64,000 nt of DNA from Teredinibacter sp. KSP-S5-2 (lineage in GTDB: Bacteria; Pseudomonadota; Gammaproteobacteria; Pseudomonadales; Cellvibrionaceae), in assembly GCF_032773895.1 (NCBI RefSeq), contig NZ_CP120416.1, positions 303,501-367,500 on the forward strand, written 5' to 3'. Below, in pieces: positions 19,192 to 27,277 of the stretch; the stretch's first letter is position 1, and every line of letters starts with the position of its first letter. Under the pieces are notes generated by a model. That model was not told the origin of the DNA, did not search any database, and saw nothing but the letters and a program-made list of their open reading frames with translations. A program made the position numbers and the translations under genes.

Positions 19192-19832
19192 TGATTGATG
19201 GAATTGTTGATGCTATTGTTGAAACGGCTTCTCCTGTAATAACTAGGTGGAGGACTTTTTTTTTAATAGTTTCTCTGGTTTTAACTTCTCCTGATTTGGA
19301 TAAGTTGTTTTCTCAGGATTTTTATTTAATAGACTTAAAGAGTCTTGTTGCGTTGTTTGGAGAGATTCTTTCCTCGTCAAAAGTGGTGGTTGCTTTTTTT
19401 TTGGCTGCCCTTTGTTACTTTTTTCTTCCGTTTGTTAACAGCTATATAATTAAATTTATAATATCAAAAAATATTTCTATTGCTGGTTCTTTGGTGGAGC
19501 GAATTGAATGTCTTAGAGGATCTCCGAAAGAAAATATTGAGAGGGTTGTTGAAGAGTCTTTTGATGCGAAAAAGATGGTAGCTAAGGCTTCAATTAAATC
19601 CATAGATATCTATAAAGAAAGTGCTGAAACTGCTTTTATGGTTTGCATAATGTACTTGGTCTTATCTATATATTTGAAAGTGGTTTGTATTGTTCTTGCT
19701 ATACTTCTTGTTTTTGGTTACATCCTTTTTGCGTATGTTATTTCCAGAAAAATTTTGATCGAATATCTGAAAAATGTCGCGCCATACAAGGTGCTTGAGG
19801 ATTACGTAAAATATTTTATTTTGGTTAAGTGA
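19191..19832 (+). CDS. Hypothetical membrane protein, second gene of an AT-rich pair
   Basis: An unassigned 213-residue protein with four likely transmembrane segments: about 21-33, 65-82, 147-162 and 163-183. Between the second and third is a soluble charged region (about 98-145, including RGSPKENIERVVEESFDAKK). The start overlaps the stop of the preceding gene by one base. A soluble protein coupled to a small multi-pass membrane protein in an AT-rich island beside a transposase remnant resembles the layout of some phage-defence or membrane-disruption pairs. That resemblance is architectural only and no function can be claimed. Confidence 0.75.
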   Translation: MIDGIVDAIVETASPVITRWRTFFLIVSLVLTSPDLDKLFSQDFYLIDLKSLVALFGEILSSSKVVVAFFLAALCYFFLPFVNSYIIKFIISKNISIAGSLVERIECLRGSPKENIERVVEESFDAKKMVAKASIKSIDIYKESAETAFMVCIMYLVLSIYLKVVCIVLAILLVFGYILFAYVISRKILIEYLKNVAPYKVLEDYVKYFILVK

Positions 19833-20110
19833 GGTTGTATGAAGATGCTAAGTCCTCAGTCTTCCAATGTCTGGTTATGGATTCTGACAAATAAATAAGA
19901 CAGTCATAATCAGATAAACCCAGGTTTTCGATTGTCATAAATTCGTTGGAATAAATATGTACTGTTCTTATTGGCTGGAATGAGCTTGTGTTCCGGTAAA
20001 GTGCCAGTTTTTGGGCGTGTGTATTTAAACTGGTTGGCTAAGCTTTTTGTCGATTCCGCAGCCCCTATGATGTGCTTAAATCGGCTTTCGAATTTTGTGG
20101 TGAGTATTAT

Positions 20111-20581
20111 TCACTGCCTTGAATCGATATTTAGTCTGGCCAAGGGCTCACTGATACAGCGCATAAACCAACTAATATCCGCCAGACGTTTACGCCAACG
20201 TTCAATTTTCTGGTGCACCGCCGTTAACTTGGCTATTTCCAGAAACTCACCTTTAGCAAATTGTTTTGTTCGTTCTGTGCCGTTAAATAGTTGATGCCAA
20301 AACAAAACGACCTTTAAATCGTCCAGGTGATGGGCTTTTTTCTGATTCACATGGAGCACCACATGATAATGATTGCTCATCACAGCATAAGCACAGACAT
20401 CAATACAAAATACTTTCGATAGTTGAAGAATGCGATCTTCAATCCATTTCCTGCGGTGTTCAAAGCATTGACCTGTGACACTATCTTTCCCGCACAGAAA
20501 GGCGCGGCGTACACATCGGGTAGTGCAGTGGTAGTATGGCGTGGCATCTAAAGCAATGAGTTCCTTTCTCGGTTTGGGCAT
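20111..20581 (-). pseudogene. Truncated REP-associated/IS200-like transposase (Y1 type)
   Basis: Reads as the N-terminal half of a Y1 transposase: MPKPRKELIALDATPYYHCT at the start, and AYAVMSNHYHVVLHV, which carries the HUH metal-binding histidines. Intact members run to about 300 residues or more and continue after ISWFMRCISEPLAR with a conserved GRFWEGRFKSQALLDE-type block. Here the protein diverges right after SEPLAR and stops at residue 156, so the C-terminal part is lost and with it probably activity. ATG 20581 has AAGGAG upstream. The flanks (19833-20110 and 20582-20759) hold no other gene and I saw no clear REP arrays or terminal repeats. Confidence 0.8.
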
Positions 20582-20759
20582 GACTCTCTCCTTGAGCATG
20601 TGTGCTTATAGCGGCTATCGAAATACCGCATGTTTGGCAACAATAAAGGTGGGTGCCTTCATTTGGCTTCGAAATATTTTTGCTAATTGTTGTCACCTTT
20701 TCTTGCTAGTAGGGCACTTAGGTTGTAATTCTTCATTTCTAGCTTCGAGATAACGATCT

Positions 20760-22400
20760 ATGGGTATTTTTAAAAAGAAAGTTCAGCTTAGTGACTTCAG
20801 TGACGCGGGGTTGGTGTCAGCTTCGCTGGGTGGTGATCGCGATGCCTTTGGTGTAATTGTGGGGCGCTATCAGAGCCTTCTATGTTCCCTGGCTTACTCA
20901 TCTGTGGGGGATATCAAACACAGTGAAGATATTGCTCAGGAGGTGTTCATCGATGCCTGGCACAAGCTGGCTACTCTCCGTGATCCGGAGAAACTCAAGT
21001 CCTGGTTGTGTGGGATTCTGAGGTTCAAAGTTAGCCATTATCGACGCAAAGAGGCCAGGCAGCCGCTTGGCGGTGCTGGTCAGTTGGATGATGTTCAGGA
21101 TAGTGAAACCAAACAATCCAAGGTTGACGATGGTGTAATCAAGGAGCAGGAGCAACAGTTGCTTTGGCAAGCACTGGAGAAGTTACCTAATACCTACCGA
21201 GAGCCTTTAATTTTGTTTTATCGAGAGCATCAGTCCGTTGAGCACGTTGCGACGGAGTTGGATCTCACGGAAGCGACTGTTAAAAAGCGTTTGTCTCGCG
21301 GCCGAAAATTATTGCAACAGGCTATGATCATTTTTGTAGAAGATGCTTTACAGAAGAGTAAGCCGGGAGCATCTTTTACTTCAGCCGTGCTATTGGCTAT
21401 CGTGGGTATTGCTGCACCGAAAACGAAAGCTTCGGTATTGGGAGCCGGTGTTGTACAAACCGGTTCCTGGTTTAAATTGGCTAGCGTGTTGACTATGCTG
21501 GCGTCCTTTTCCGGGGTTATCAGTAGCTTTTTTAGTTTGCGGGCGAGCTTAGACCAATCTCGTACAAAGCGAGAAAAACACACTGCCATTAAGCACGTAT
21601 CACTGTTTTTTTTCATCGCTATTGTTTATGTGATAGGTATGCTGGTGTTTAAGCGTTTAGCCTTAGCTGACATGAGTGCAACGGTGTTTTACTCAATAGC
21701 CGCTCATGCGTTAGCTTTTAGTTTCGGTTTAGCGTATATCTTGCTTTTAATATACATGTTAAAAGGTTTGCCGAAAATGCGTGCGCAGGAGCGCAGGTTG
21801 TTTCCTGAAGCGTTTCAGGGGGAGTTGGATACGATTAATTCGCGGCAACGGGAATTTAAAACCCGCTTTCAATTTTTAGGAATTCCTTTGCTGCATTTTA
21901 AACTGGGGATGCCAGAGCAGGGAGATAGCCCGGCTTTTGCTTGGATAGCTGGTGGCGATAGAGCTTATGGGTTGTTGTTTGCCTGGGGCGGTTATGCGAT
22001 GGCTCCTATTAGTGTTGGTATCGTGTCAGTTGGTATTGTTTCCATTGGCGCAGTTGGGCTGGGGCCGATTGCTATTGGCACACTGGCGATTGGTGTGATT
22101 GGTTTTGGCGCTTCGGCGATCGCCTATAAAGCTTATTCATCACTTTCTTCCCTCGGTTGGGAAAGTGCCTTTAGTGCAGGGTTTGCTGCGGCGAGGGATG
22201 CTGCGATAGCGCCGATTGCTTTTGCAGAACATGTTAATAGTGAGTTGGCAGGGGAATTGGTGAACCTCTCGGCGTTTAGTCAAAACTATCTCTGGGTTTT
22301 GACTGTTATGGCGGTTCTAGTCATTGTTCCTGCTATATGGCACTCAAATATGGTACGCAGGCGGATGGCCAAAAAAAATAAACAAGATAGCTTTTGTTAG
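20760..22400 (+). CDS. ECF sigma factor fused to a multi-pass membrane domain
   Basis: A 546-residue fusion. Residues of about 20-95 form sigma region 2 (EDIAQEVFIDAWHKLATLRD, then WLCGILRFKVSHYRR). About 130-190 form region 4 (LEKLPNTYREPLILFYREH, with a helix-turn-helix LTEATVKKRLSRGRKLL). The remaining 350 residues are membrane-like: hydrophobic segments near 204-220, 240-258, 280-297 and 310-335, a conserved-looking block FQFLGIPLLHFKLGMP, then a glycine-spaced repeat (VGIVSVGIVSIGAVGLGPIA and on) and a last helix before a basic tail. No anti-sigma gene is adjacent, so the membrane part may itself control the sigma domain. Similar fusions are known in other phyla; the signal is unknown. 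Confidence 0.88.
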   Translation: MGIFKKKVQLSDFSDAGLVSASLGGDRDAFGVIVGRYQSLLCSLAYSSVGDIKHSEDIAQEVFIDAWHKLATLRDPEKLKSWLCGILRFKVSHYRRKEARQPLGGAGQLDDVQDSETKQSKVDDGVIKEQEQQLLWQALEKLPNTYREPLILFYREHQSVEHVATELDLTEATVKKRLSRGRKLLQQAMIIFVEDALQKSKPGASFTSAVLLAIVGIAAPKTKASVLGAGVVQTGSWFKLASVLTMLASFSGVISSFFSLRASLDQSRTKREKHTAIKHVSLFFFIAIVYVIGMLVFKRLALADMSATVFYSIAAHALAFSFGLAYILLLIYMLKGLPKMRAQERRLFPEAFQGELDTINSRQREFKTRFQFLGIPLLHFKLGMPEQGDSPAFAWIAGGDRAYGLLFAWGGYAMAPISVGIVSVGIVSIGAVGLGPIAIGTLAIGVIGFGASAIAYKAYSSLSSLGWESAFSAGFAAARDAAIAPIAFAEHVNSELAGELVNLSAFSQNYLWVLTVMAVLVIVPAIWHSNMVRRRMAKKNKQDSFC

Positions 22401-23046
22401 AAGTGCCTGCTTCAACTAAACGCTTTAATATCGATTTCTAATCGTTGAAACATGCACTAACGAAAAACATCTACCTGTTTTTATCGTTAGTGCGAGCCGA
22501 ATTTTTTAACAATTTCAAGAAACCGTACTTTACAAAATACATTCTTTTTTTTTGAGATACATTAAACAGTCGATATATCCAGTTAATATTAAGTGTTGGC
22601 ATGCCTCTTTCTGATTTTGATTCCATCCCCATTTTTATGTTTGGTTTTAAAATTTTAGGAATAAATTCGTTGTGGGAAGAGTGACTAAACAGAGTTTGTG
22701 TTACCTGTTGTTGAGTGATTTTATTAATCTTTGATGTATAGCTGGTTGATTGTTTTCCGATCCTACCAATCTATATTCCAGGCCTAAATCTTCTTCATTT
22801 GGGCTTGCTAACCTTATTAACAGTTCCTGCCTATTGAAACAGGGCGAGTAAGTTGCTTCTATCTATCTTCCAAATCAATTCTTTATGTTCTAAAAAAATA
22901 CGAACGGGTTAAAAAAGATACAAAATGACGGTTTTGTTTCGATACCTTGTTCAAATTAACAAAAACTAATTGCTTGCGTTTACTGTACCAACTGCTAATA
23001 CTTAATGTCGCCTATATTTGCTTTTGTATGCATAGGAGGTAGTAGG
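22401..23046. other. Long AT-rich non-coding gap
   Basis: A 646-base stretch with no supported ORF and a base composition more AT-rich than its flanks. Apart from the hairpin at 22454-22493 it holds a weak stem (CCTG...CAGG near 22827-22845) and runs of A and T near 22540-22555 and 22890-22920. It could be the upstream control region of the gene at 23047, or a site of past insertion and decay. Confidence 0.45.
22454..22493 (+). terminator. Long hairpin after the sigma-factor gene
   Basis: Arms GCACTAACGA (22454-22463) and TCGTTAGTGC (22484-22493) pair perfectly. AAAACA and TGTTTT pair inside, giving about 16 bp around loop TCTACC. A T-run occurs only about 9 bases later, so it is a possible terminator or a stand-alone palindrome. 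Confidence 0.45.
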
Positions 23047-23967
23047 TTGGTATCCAAGCTTATGATCCATAAGCATTTTCGCAGCCGTATTGACGAGCGC
23101 CTAGGCACTAGCCGCTCCTTTGCGGGGCTGAATAACGTCTGTGTCGACGCCAACGGCTGGCTATGTGCTTTGATAAATAAAAGCCATATTTCCCGCTACG
23201 AGTGGGAGCCTATGTCTATGGCCGAAGCAGTGCGTCACCTGGGTACCTTGGGCAAGCTGGTGGCGATTTCCACCAAATACGCATCGGTGCAGGCCTCCTG
23301 TTATATGCGCAGTGCCAAAGTTACCCGCACATCGGATTCCAATACGCTGAATTCGACCGGAGAGTTTGTCGTTCGGGCTAAATTAGTGCCGCGTAAATTA
23401 CGCCGCTCTAAAGCTCTGACGGTGACCGCCCGCCTCGAAGGTATGAAGGGCGAATTAATTTATATTGTGGTGTTTGAATATGAATTAATTAAAGAGCCGG
23501 ACAACAGTTACCTGGCCGATACCTACCTGATTAATTCTGACCAGCTATTTATTTCTCATCGCTCATTGGTGTCCGATGGCTTGAGTGTGTTTCGTTACGA
23601 TAATGAAAGCATCAGCCATGTTCGCCTGAGTAATACAACCGGTGAAGCGGATTTGCGTTTGCGTTTGGATGGTGTGCAGGAAAACTGCATTCATACTCTA
23701 CGTTGTTACCCCGTGCCGTTTATTGTGGCCGGGTTATCTACCCTGGCTTCCCGCATGGCGGCGGGGCGTCGCGGTAAACGCCATTACCATTACGCGGTGA
23801 AATATGCGGAAATTAAAAACGAGGTTCAGGATTCATTTCACGATGTATTAAAACTGGAATGTATTCATCTTGAGCAGGCGCACGATGTGGATGTAATTCA
23901 ATGCCATGCGATGTTTGATGGCAAACCGATTGTGCAGGCCGAGTTGGGAATACGTATTTCGGATTAA
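23047..23967 (+). CDS. Hypothetical protein, double-hotdog-like
   Basis: Not assigned to a named family. From TTG 23047, which has an ideal AGGAGG seven bases upstream, it encodes 306 residues; ATG 23062 is the alternative. Two halves look alike in layout, each a helix followed by long beta strands. First half: MSMAEAVRHLGTLGKLVAIS, then ALTVTARLEGMKGELIYIVV. Second half: PFIVAGLSTLASRMAAG, then DVIQCHAMFDGKPIVQAELG. This resembles a double hotdog fold, as in FabZ/FabA-type dehydratases or thioesterases, but I see no clear catalytic His/Asp pair. It stands alone between two non-coding regions. Confidence 0.7.
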   Translation: MVSKLMIHKHFRSRIDERLGTSRSFAGLNNVCVDANGWLCALINKSHISRYEWEPMSMAEAVRHLGTLGKLVAISTKYASVQASCYMRSAKVTRTSDSNTLNSTGEFVVRAKLVPRKLRRSKALTVTARLEGMKGELIYIVVFEYELIKEPDNSYLADTYLINSDQLFISHRSLVSDGLSVFRYDNESISHVRLSNTTGEADLRLRLDGVQENCIHTLRCYPVPFIVAGLSTLASRMAAGRRGKRHYHYAVKYAEIKNEVQDSFHDVLKLECIHLEQAHDVDVIQCHAMFDGKPIVQAELGIRISD

Positions 23968-24193
23968 GTTTTTACTAGGCCACATGCTTGCTTGAGATTT
24001 TCGGTTTACTTTCGTCAAGCAAGCACTTCCATGTGATACCGCTCCCAGGTTTAATTGATGCAATACAGTTACGTCCTGTTGTACTTCTCCTTTGGTTGCT
24101 TCCGTTCCTCTATTGCATAGGTACTTCCGTGTTTTGCTTCTTCAGGGCATCCTGCCCAGGGTGGTACAACAACTTCCTTGTTAAACATAAACT

Positions 24194-24397
24194 TCCATGT
24201 TGCGCCGCTCTTGGGCGTCCTGCCTTTTGCTGTATAAGTACATCCATGTTGCGCCGCTCTCGGGCGTCCTGCCTTTTGCGGTATAACTACATCCATGTTG
24301 CGCCGCTCTCGGGCGTCCTGCCTTTTGCGGTATAAGTACATCCATGTTGCGCCGCTCTCGGGCGTCCTGCCCTCCGCGGCATAAGCACATCCATGTG
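24194..24397. repeat. 49-bp tandem repeat array, four copies plus a partial fifth
   Basis: Copies start at 24194, 24243, 24292 and 24341, with a TCCATGTG stub at 24390; the period is exactly 49. Copies 2 and 3 differ at one base, copy 1 at a few, and copy 4 diverges near its end (CCTCCGCGGC). Each unit begins TCCATGTTGCGCCGCTCT and contains GGGCGTCCTGCC. Degenerate relatives occur upstream near 24028 and 24125. A period not divisible by three rotates the frame, so the ORF across it on the minus strand is not a real gene. Units abut without spacers, so this is not CRISPR. Confidence 0.92.
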
Positions 24398-24398
24398 C

Positions 24399-24436
24399 AA
24401 AAAAAAGTCCCGGCAGCTTGGGTGGCAAGTGCCGGG
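24399..24436 (-). terminator. Intrinsic terminator of the OmpA-family gene
   Basis: Reading on the minus strand: stem CCCGGCA, 14-base loop, TGCCGGG, then AC and eight Ts. Lies directly downstream of the OmpA-family gene and directly beside the tandem repeat array. Confidence 0.88.
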
Positions 24437-24468
24437 CAAAGGCTCAGGTCAGGAGCATATAAATAGGG

Positions 24469-25158
24469 TTAGTTGCTTAGCGCCACCGAGTTGTTTTGCT
24501 CGGGTGAATAGATTTCGATATCCACGCGTCGGTCTTTGGAGTAGCTATCGTAGTCGCCAGTAATGGATTGTGATTTACTGGACCCGTGTGCATAGAGGTC
24601 GATTCGTTCTTTGGTGATACCGCGTTTTTCCAGGGCGGTGAGTACCGATAGGGCGCGTTCTTCCGATAGCACGTTGTTGTATTCGTCTGTGCCTCGTGGG
24701 TCTGCGTGGCCATCCAAACGTACTTTCAGTTTGGGGTTGTCTTTTAAGTAAGTGGCTAACGCGCTTAAGCGTTCAACGTCCGCGCCGTTTAATGTGTCTG
24801 TACCAGTTGGGAAGGTAATTTGAAAAGCCAGTTGGTTCTGCGTGGCTTTTTCCAGTTCTTGTATATAGATGTCTCGAACGGCAACTTCTTCTTCGAGAGT
24901 GTAAATATCGCCTTGTGCCTGGGAAAGTTTTACTTGCATTTTCTCATCCTGTTTCTTGTCATGTTCGTGCCAGAGTGAACTGCCTAGCGCACCGATAACC
25001 ATACCTATAGGGCCCCCCGCAATTGCGCCGATTACTGCACCGCCGGAAAAGAACCCTGCCGCAGTGGCTTTTTCTTTACCGGTTGGTTCGGCAAAAGAAG
25101 AAGTTGCAGTAAAAATAGAAGCGGCACAGATAGAAGCGGTCAAGATTGTCTTTTTCAT
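24469..25158 (-). CDS. OmpA family protein, PdsO-like
   Basis: A 229-residue exported protein. A signal peptide (MKKTILTASICAASIFTATS) is followed by a glycine-zipper segment (GAVIGAIAGGPIGMVIGALG), a short coiled coil (QGDIYTLEEEVAVRDIYIQE) and a C-terminal OmpA domain. The peptidoglycan-binding signature is VRLDGHADPRGTDEYNNVLS, then ERALSVLTALEKRG. This order matches PdsO proteins, the OmpA-like partners of a sortase system in marine proteobacteria, but no sortase or sortase target is adjacent. It probably anchors the outer membrane or periplasm to peptidoglycan. ATG 25158 has GGAG eight bases upstream. Confidence 0.85.
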   Translation of the reverse strand: MKKTILTASICAASIFTATSSFAEPTGKEKATAAGFFSGGAVIGAIAGGPIGMVIGALGSSLWHEHDKKQDEKMQVKLSQAQGDIYTLEEEVAVRDIYIQELEKATQNQLAFQITFPTGTDTLNGADVERLSALATYLKDNPKLKVRLDGHADPRGTDEYNNVLSEERALSVLTALEKRGITKERIDLYAHGSSKSQSITGDYDSYSKDRRVDIEIYSPEQNNSVALSN

Positions 25159-25333
25159 GGTGTTTCTCCAAAAAGTCTTTTGTATTTTTTGTTCTACAAG
25201 AGCGATGTGCTTTCTTGTTGTCTCGAGTGTTATTAAACATCTCGATGTAGGCAGGCTTATGGAGTTATTCAGGCTTATCGCCGATAAAAAATGGCAAATT
25301 ATGGACGGGGAAAATTTAGGCGGAAAAGTAAAG

Positions 25334-25370
25334 CTTGGCTTGAAGAGGGTTAAATCCGCATCAAGCCAAG
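25334..25370 (-). terminator. Hairpin terminator of the DUF885 gene
   Basis: Perfect 10-bp arms CTTGGCTTGA (25334-25343) and TCAAGCCAAG (25361-25370) with a 17-base loop. On the minus strand it is followed by CTTTACTTTTCC, which is T-rich. It lies just after the DUF885 stop codon. Confidence 0.6.
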
Positions 25371-25380
25371 GGAGGAAGGA

Positions 25381-27171
25381 TTAATTAGTGCTCTGCTGAG
25401 CCCAGTGAGAAACTTGTTCTTCAAGAATATTGAGCGGCAGTGAGCCGTCTTTTAACACCACATCGTGAAAGTCGCGAATATCAAATTTGTCGCCCAGTCT
25501 GGTTTTGGCGAATTCGCGCAAGCGCAGGATTTCTAACATGCCCACTTTATAGGCTGTGGCCTGGGATGGCATAACCGCGTAGCGCTCGATGGCTTTTACG
25601 GCATCGGGCTTGGTAATGGGCATATTGTTGAGTAAATAATTGACGGCTTTGTTTTTGTCCCACTTCATAGCGTGAATGCCGGTATCGGTCACTAAACGGC
25701 AGGCGCGCAGGATTTCCATTTTGAGTCGGCCAAAATCAGAGTATGGGTCTGTATAAAGACCAATCTCTTTCGGAATTAATTCAGAATATAACCCCCAGCC
25801 TTCTACATAGGCGGTGTGGTGTAAGTATTTACGAAAGTCGGGAATGGCTTGCCGCTCCTGAGCGATGGCAATTTGCATATGGTGGCCGGGCAGGGCTTCG
25901 TGGTAGGCCAGGGCTTCCATGGAATACTTGGGCATGTCTTCCATGCGGGAAAGGTTTGCGTAGTAGATGCCGGGGCGTGAACCGTCTGGCGCTGGTGGGT
26001 AATAAAAGGCAATGCCCGCAGATTTTTCCCGGTAAGCTTCGACTTGTTTAACAATCAGGTCGGCTTTAGGTTGAACATTAAACAGTTCAGGTAAGCGTTC
26101 TTTTATGCCGCCGATAATATGTTGTGTATCGACGAGGTATTGTTTTTTTCCGGCTTCGTTATTGGGGTAATAGAATTGTTTGTCTTGCCCCATAAAATCA
26201 AAAAATTCCTGGAGCGAACCTTTAAATCCGGTTTGTTTGGCAATGGCCATCATTTCCTGATGAATGCGTTTGACTTCCTGTAGGCCAATTTGATGGATTT
26301 CTTCCGGGCTTAAATCTGTGGTGGTGGTTTGCTTCAGAGCGTGTAAATAATATTCTTTGCCCTTGGGTTGTTTCCAAATGCCAGGGCGATTGTCTGCTTT
26401 ATGGGATAAGCGCTGCAGCTTTTTGATCAGTTGCTGATACGCCGGTTGAAAATAGTTGTTCAGTGCTTGCCGTTCATTTTCGATCAGGCTTTGTGTTTGC
26501 TCTTCCGTTAACTCAAGCTTGGCAATCTTTTGTTTAAAATCCGCAAGCAGGGGCGAGTCGGTTTTTCTGGTATCAAACGGCTGGCCTGTTAGCAGGTTTT
26601 TGGAGGATTGAATTACGTGCGGGAAAACGAACTTGGGTGGAATAATGCCCCGTTTCTCCTGCTCGGATATTGTATTGATCAGCCGTTCTATCTGTTGTTT
26701 GGTGCCTTTGGTTCGCTCGATATAGGCGATGGCGTGTTCATAGGAGTCGATGCTGTGCTGGTCGATGAGTAAGCTGACCATGCCGGTGTGTCGACCAAAC
26801 ATTTGGTTGACGGGGAACCAGTGGTAACGCCATTTATAGTCTTCAATTTTGTCGTTCAGGTCTTGATCGAGCAAGCGCAAGCTAAGGCGATTTTCTTCGG
26901 TGAGTCGCTCTGCGGCGATTTGCCGTGAGCGGCGCAGAAACTCAATATTGATCTTATGCCCTTCTTTTTCGAATTCGGGAGTGTTTTCATCCCATTTATC
27001 GTAATTGGTTTTCAGGCCAAGCTCGGTTTGAAATTCCGGCGAGCGGCTTTTCCATGATTCGAAGACATCGGAGAAAAGCTGTTCGGCCTGCTGATCTGCT
27101 GATTGAATTGCTGCAAAGGCGTTGCTACATAGAGGAACAATGATAGCAAGTAATAGCATCAGTCTTTTCAT
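25381..27171 (-). CDS. DUF885 family exported protein (putative metallopeptidase)
   Basis: A 596-residue protein from ATG 27171. That start gives a clear signal peptide (MKRLMLLLAIIVPLCSNAFA) and has AGGA eight bases upstream; the frame runs 10 codons further. DUF885 proteins have a gluzincin-like fold and the conserved block seen here, AYHEALPGHHMQIAIAQE, with an HExxxxH-type arrangement, then VEGWGLYSELIPKE. It is probably a periplasmic metallopeptidase or carboxypeptidase; the substrate is unknown. It is transcribed divergently from murJ. Confidence 0.85.
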   Translation of the reverse strand: MKRLMLLLAIIVPLCSNAFAAIQSADQQAEQLFSDVFESWKSRSPEFQTELGLKTNYDKWDENTPEFEKEGHKINIEFLRRSRQIAAERLTEENRLSLRLLDQDLNDKIEDYKWRYHWFPVNQMFGRHTGMVSLLIDQHSIDSYEHAIAYIERTKGTKQQIERLINTISEQEKRGIIPPKFVFPHVIQSSKNLLTGQPFDTRKTDSPLLADFKQKIAKLELTEEQTQSLIENERQALNNYFQPAYQQLIKKLQRLSHKADNRPGIWKQPKGKEYYLHALKQTTTTDLSPEEIHQIGLQEVKRIHQEMMAIAKQTGFKGSLQEFFDFMGQDKQFYYPNNEAGKKQYLVDTQHIIGGIKERLPELFNVQPKADLIVKQVEAYREKSAGIAFYYPPAPDGSRPGIYYANLSRMEDMPKYSMEALAYHEALPGHHMQIAIAQERQAIPDFRKYLHHTAYVEGWGLYSELIPKEIGLYTDPYSDFGRLKMEILRACRLVTDTGIHAMKWDKNKAVNYLLNNMPITKPDAVKAIERYAVMPSQATAYKVGMLEILRLREFAKTRLGDKFDIRDFHDVVLKDGSLPLNILEEQVSHWAQQSTN

Positions 27172-27277
27172 TGGTCGTATCCTGTTCAATCGGCGCCACA
27201 ATTGTGTATTGTTTTCTGATGAATTTCGTGGCTCAATTCGCGTCAGTTTTTGAACTGCAAAATATCAGGATTTCAGC

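Noticed and set aside
19971..20294. Plus-strand ORF antisense to the transposase remnant
   Set aside because: Composition and residues are those of a shadow of the real reading frame on the other strand.
24194..24397. Repeat array as a CRISPR
   Set aside because: Units are directly joined with no unique spacers, and no cas genes are present.
24069..24428. Minus-strand ORF of 119 codons across the repeat array
   Set aside because: It is a translation of 49-bp repeats whose period rotates the frame; the protein has no other support.
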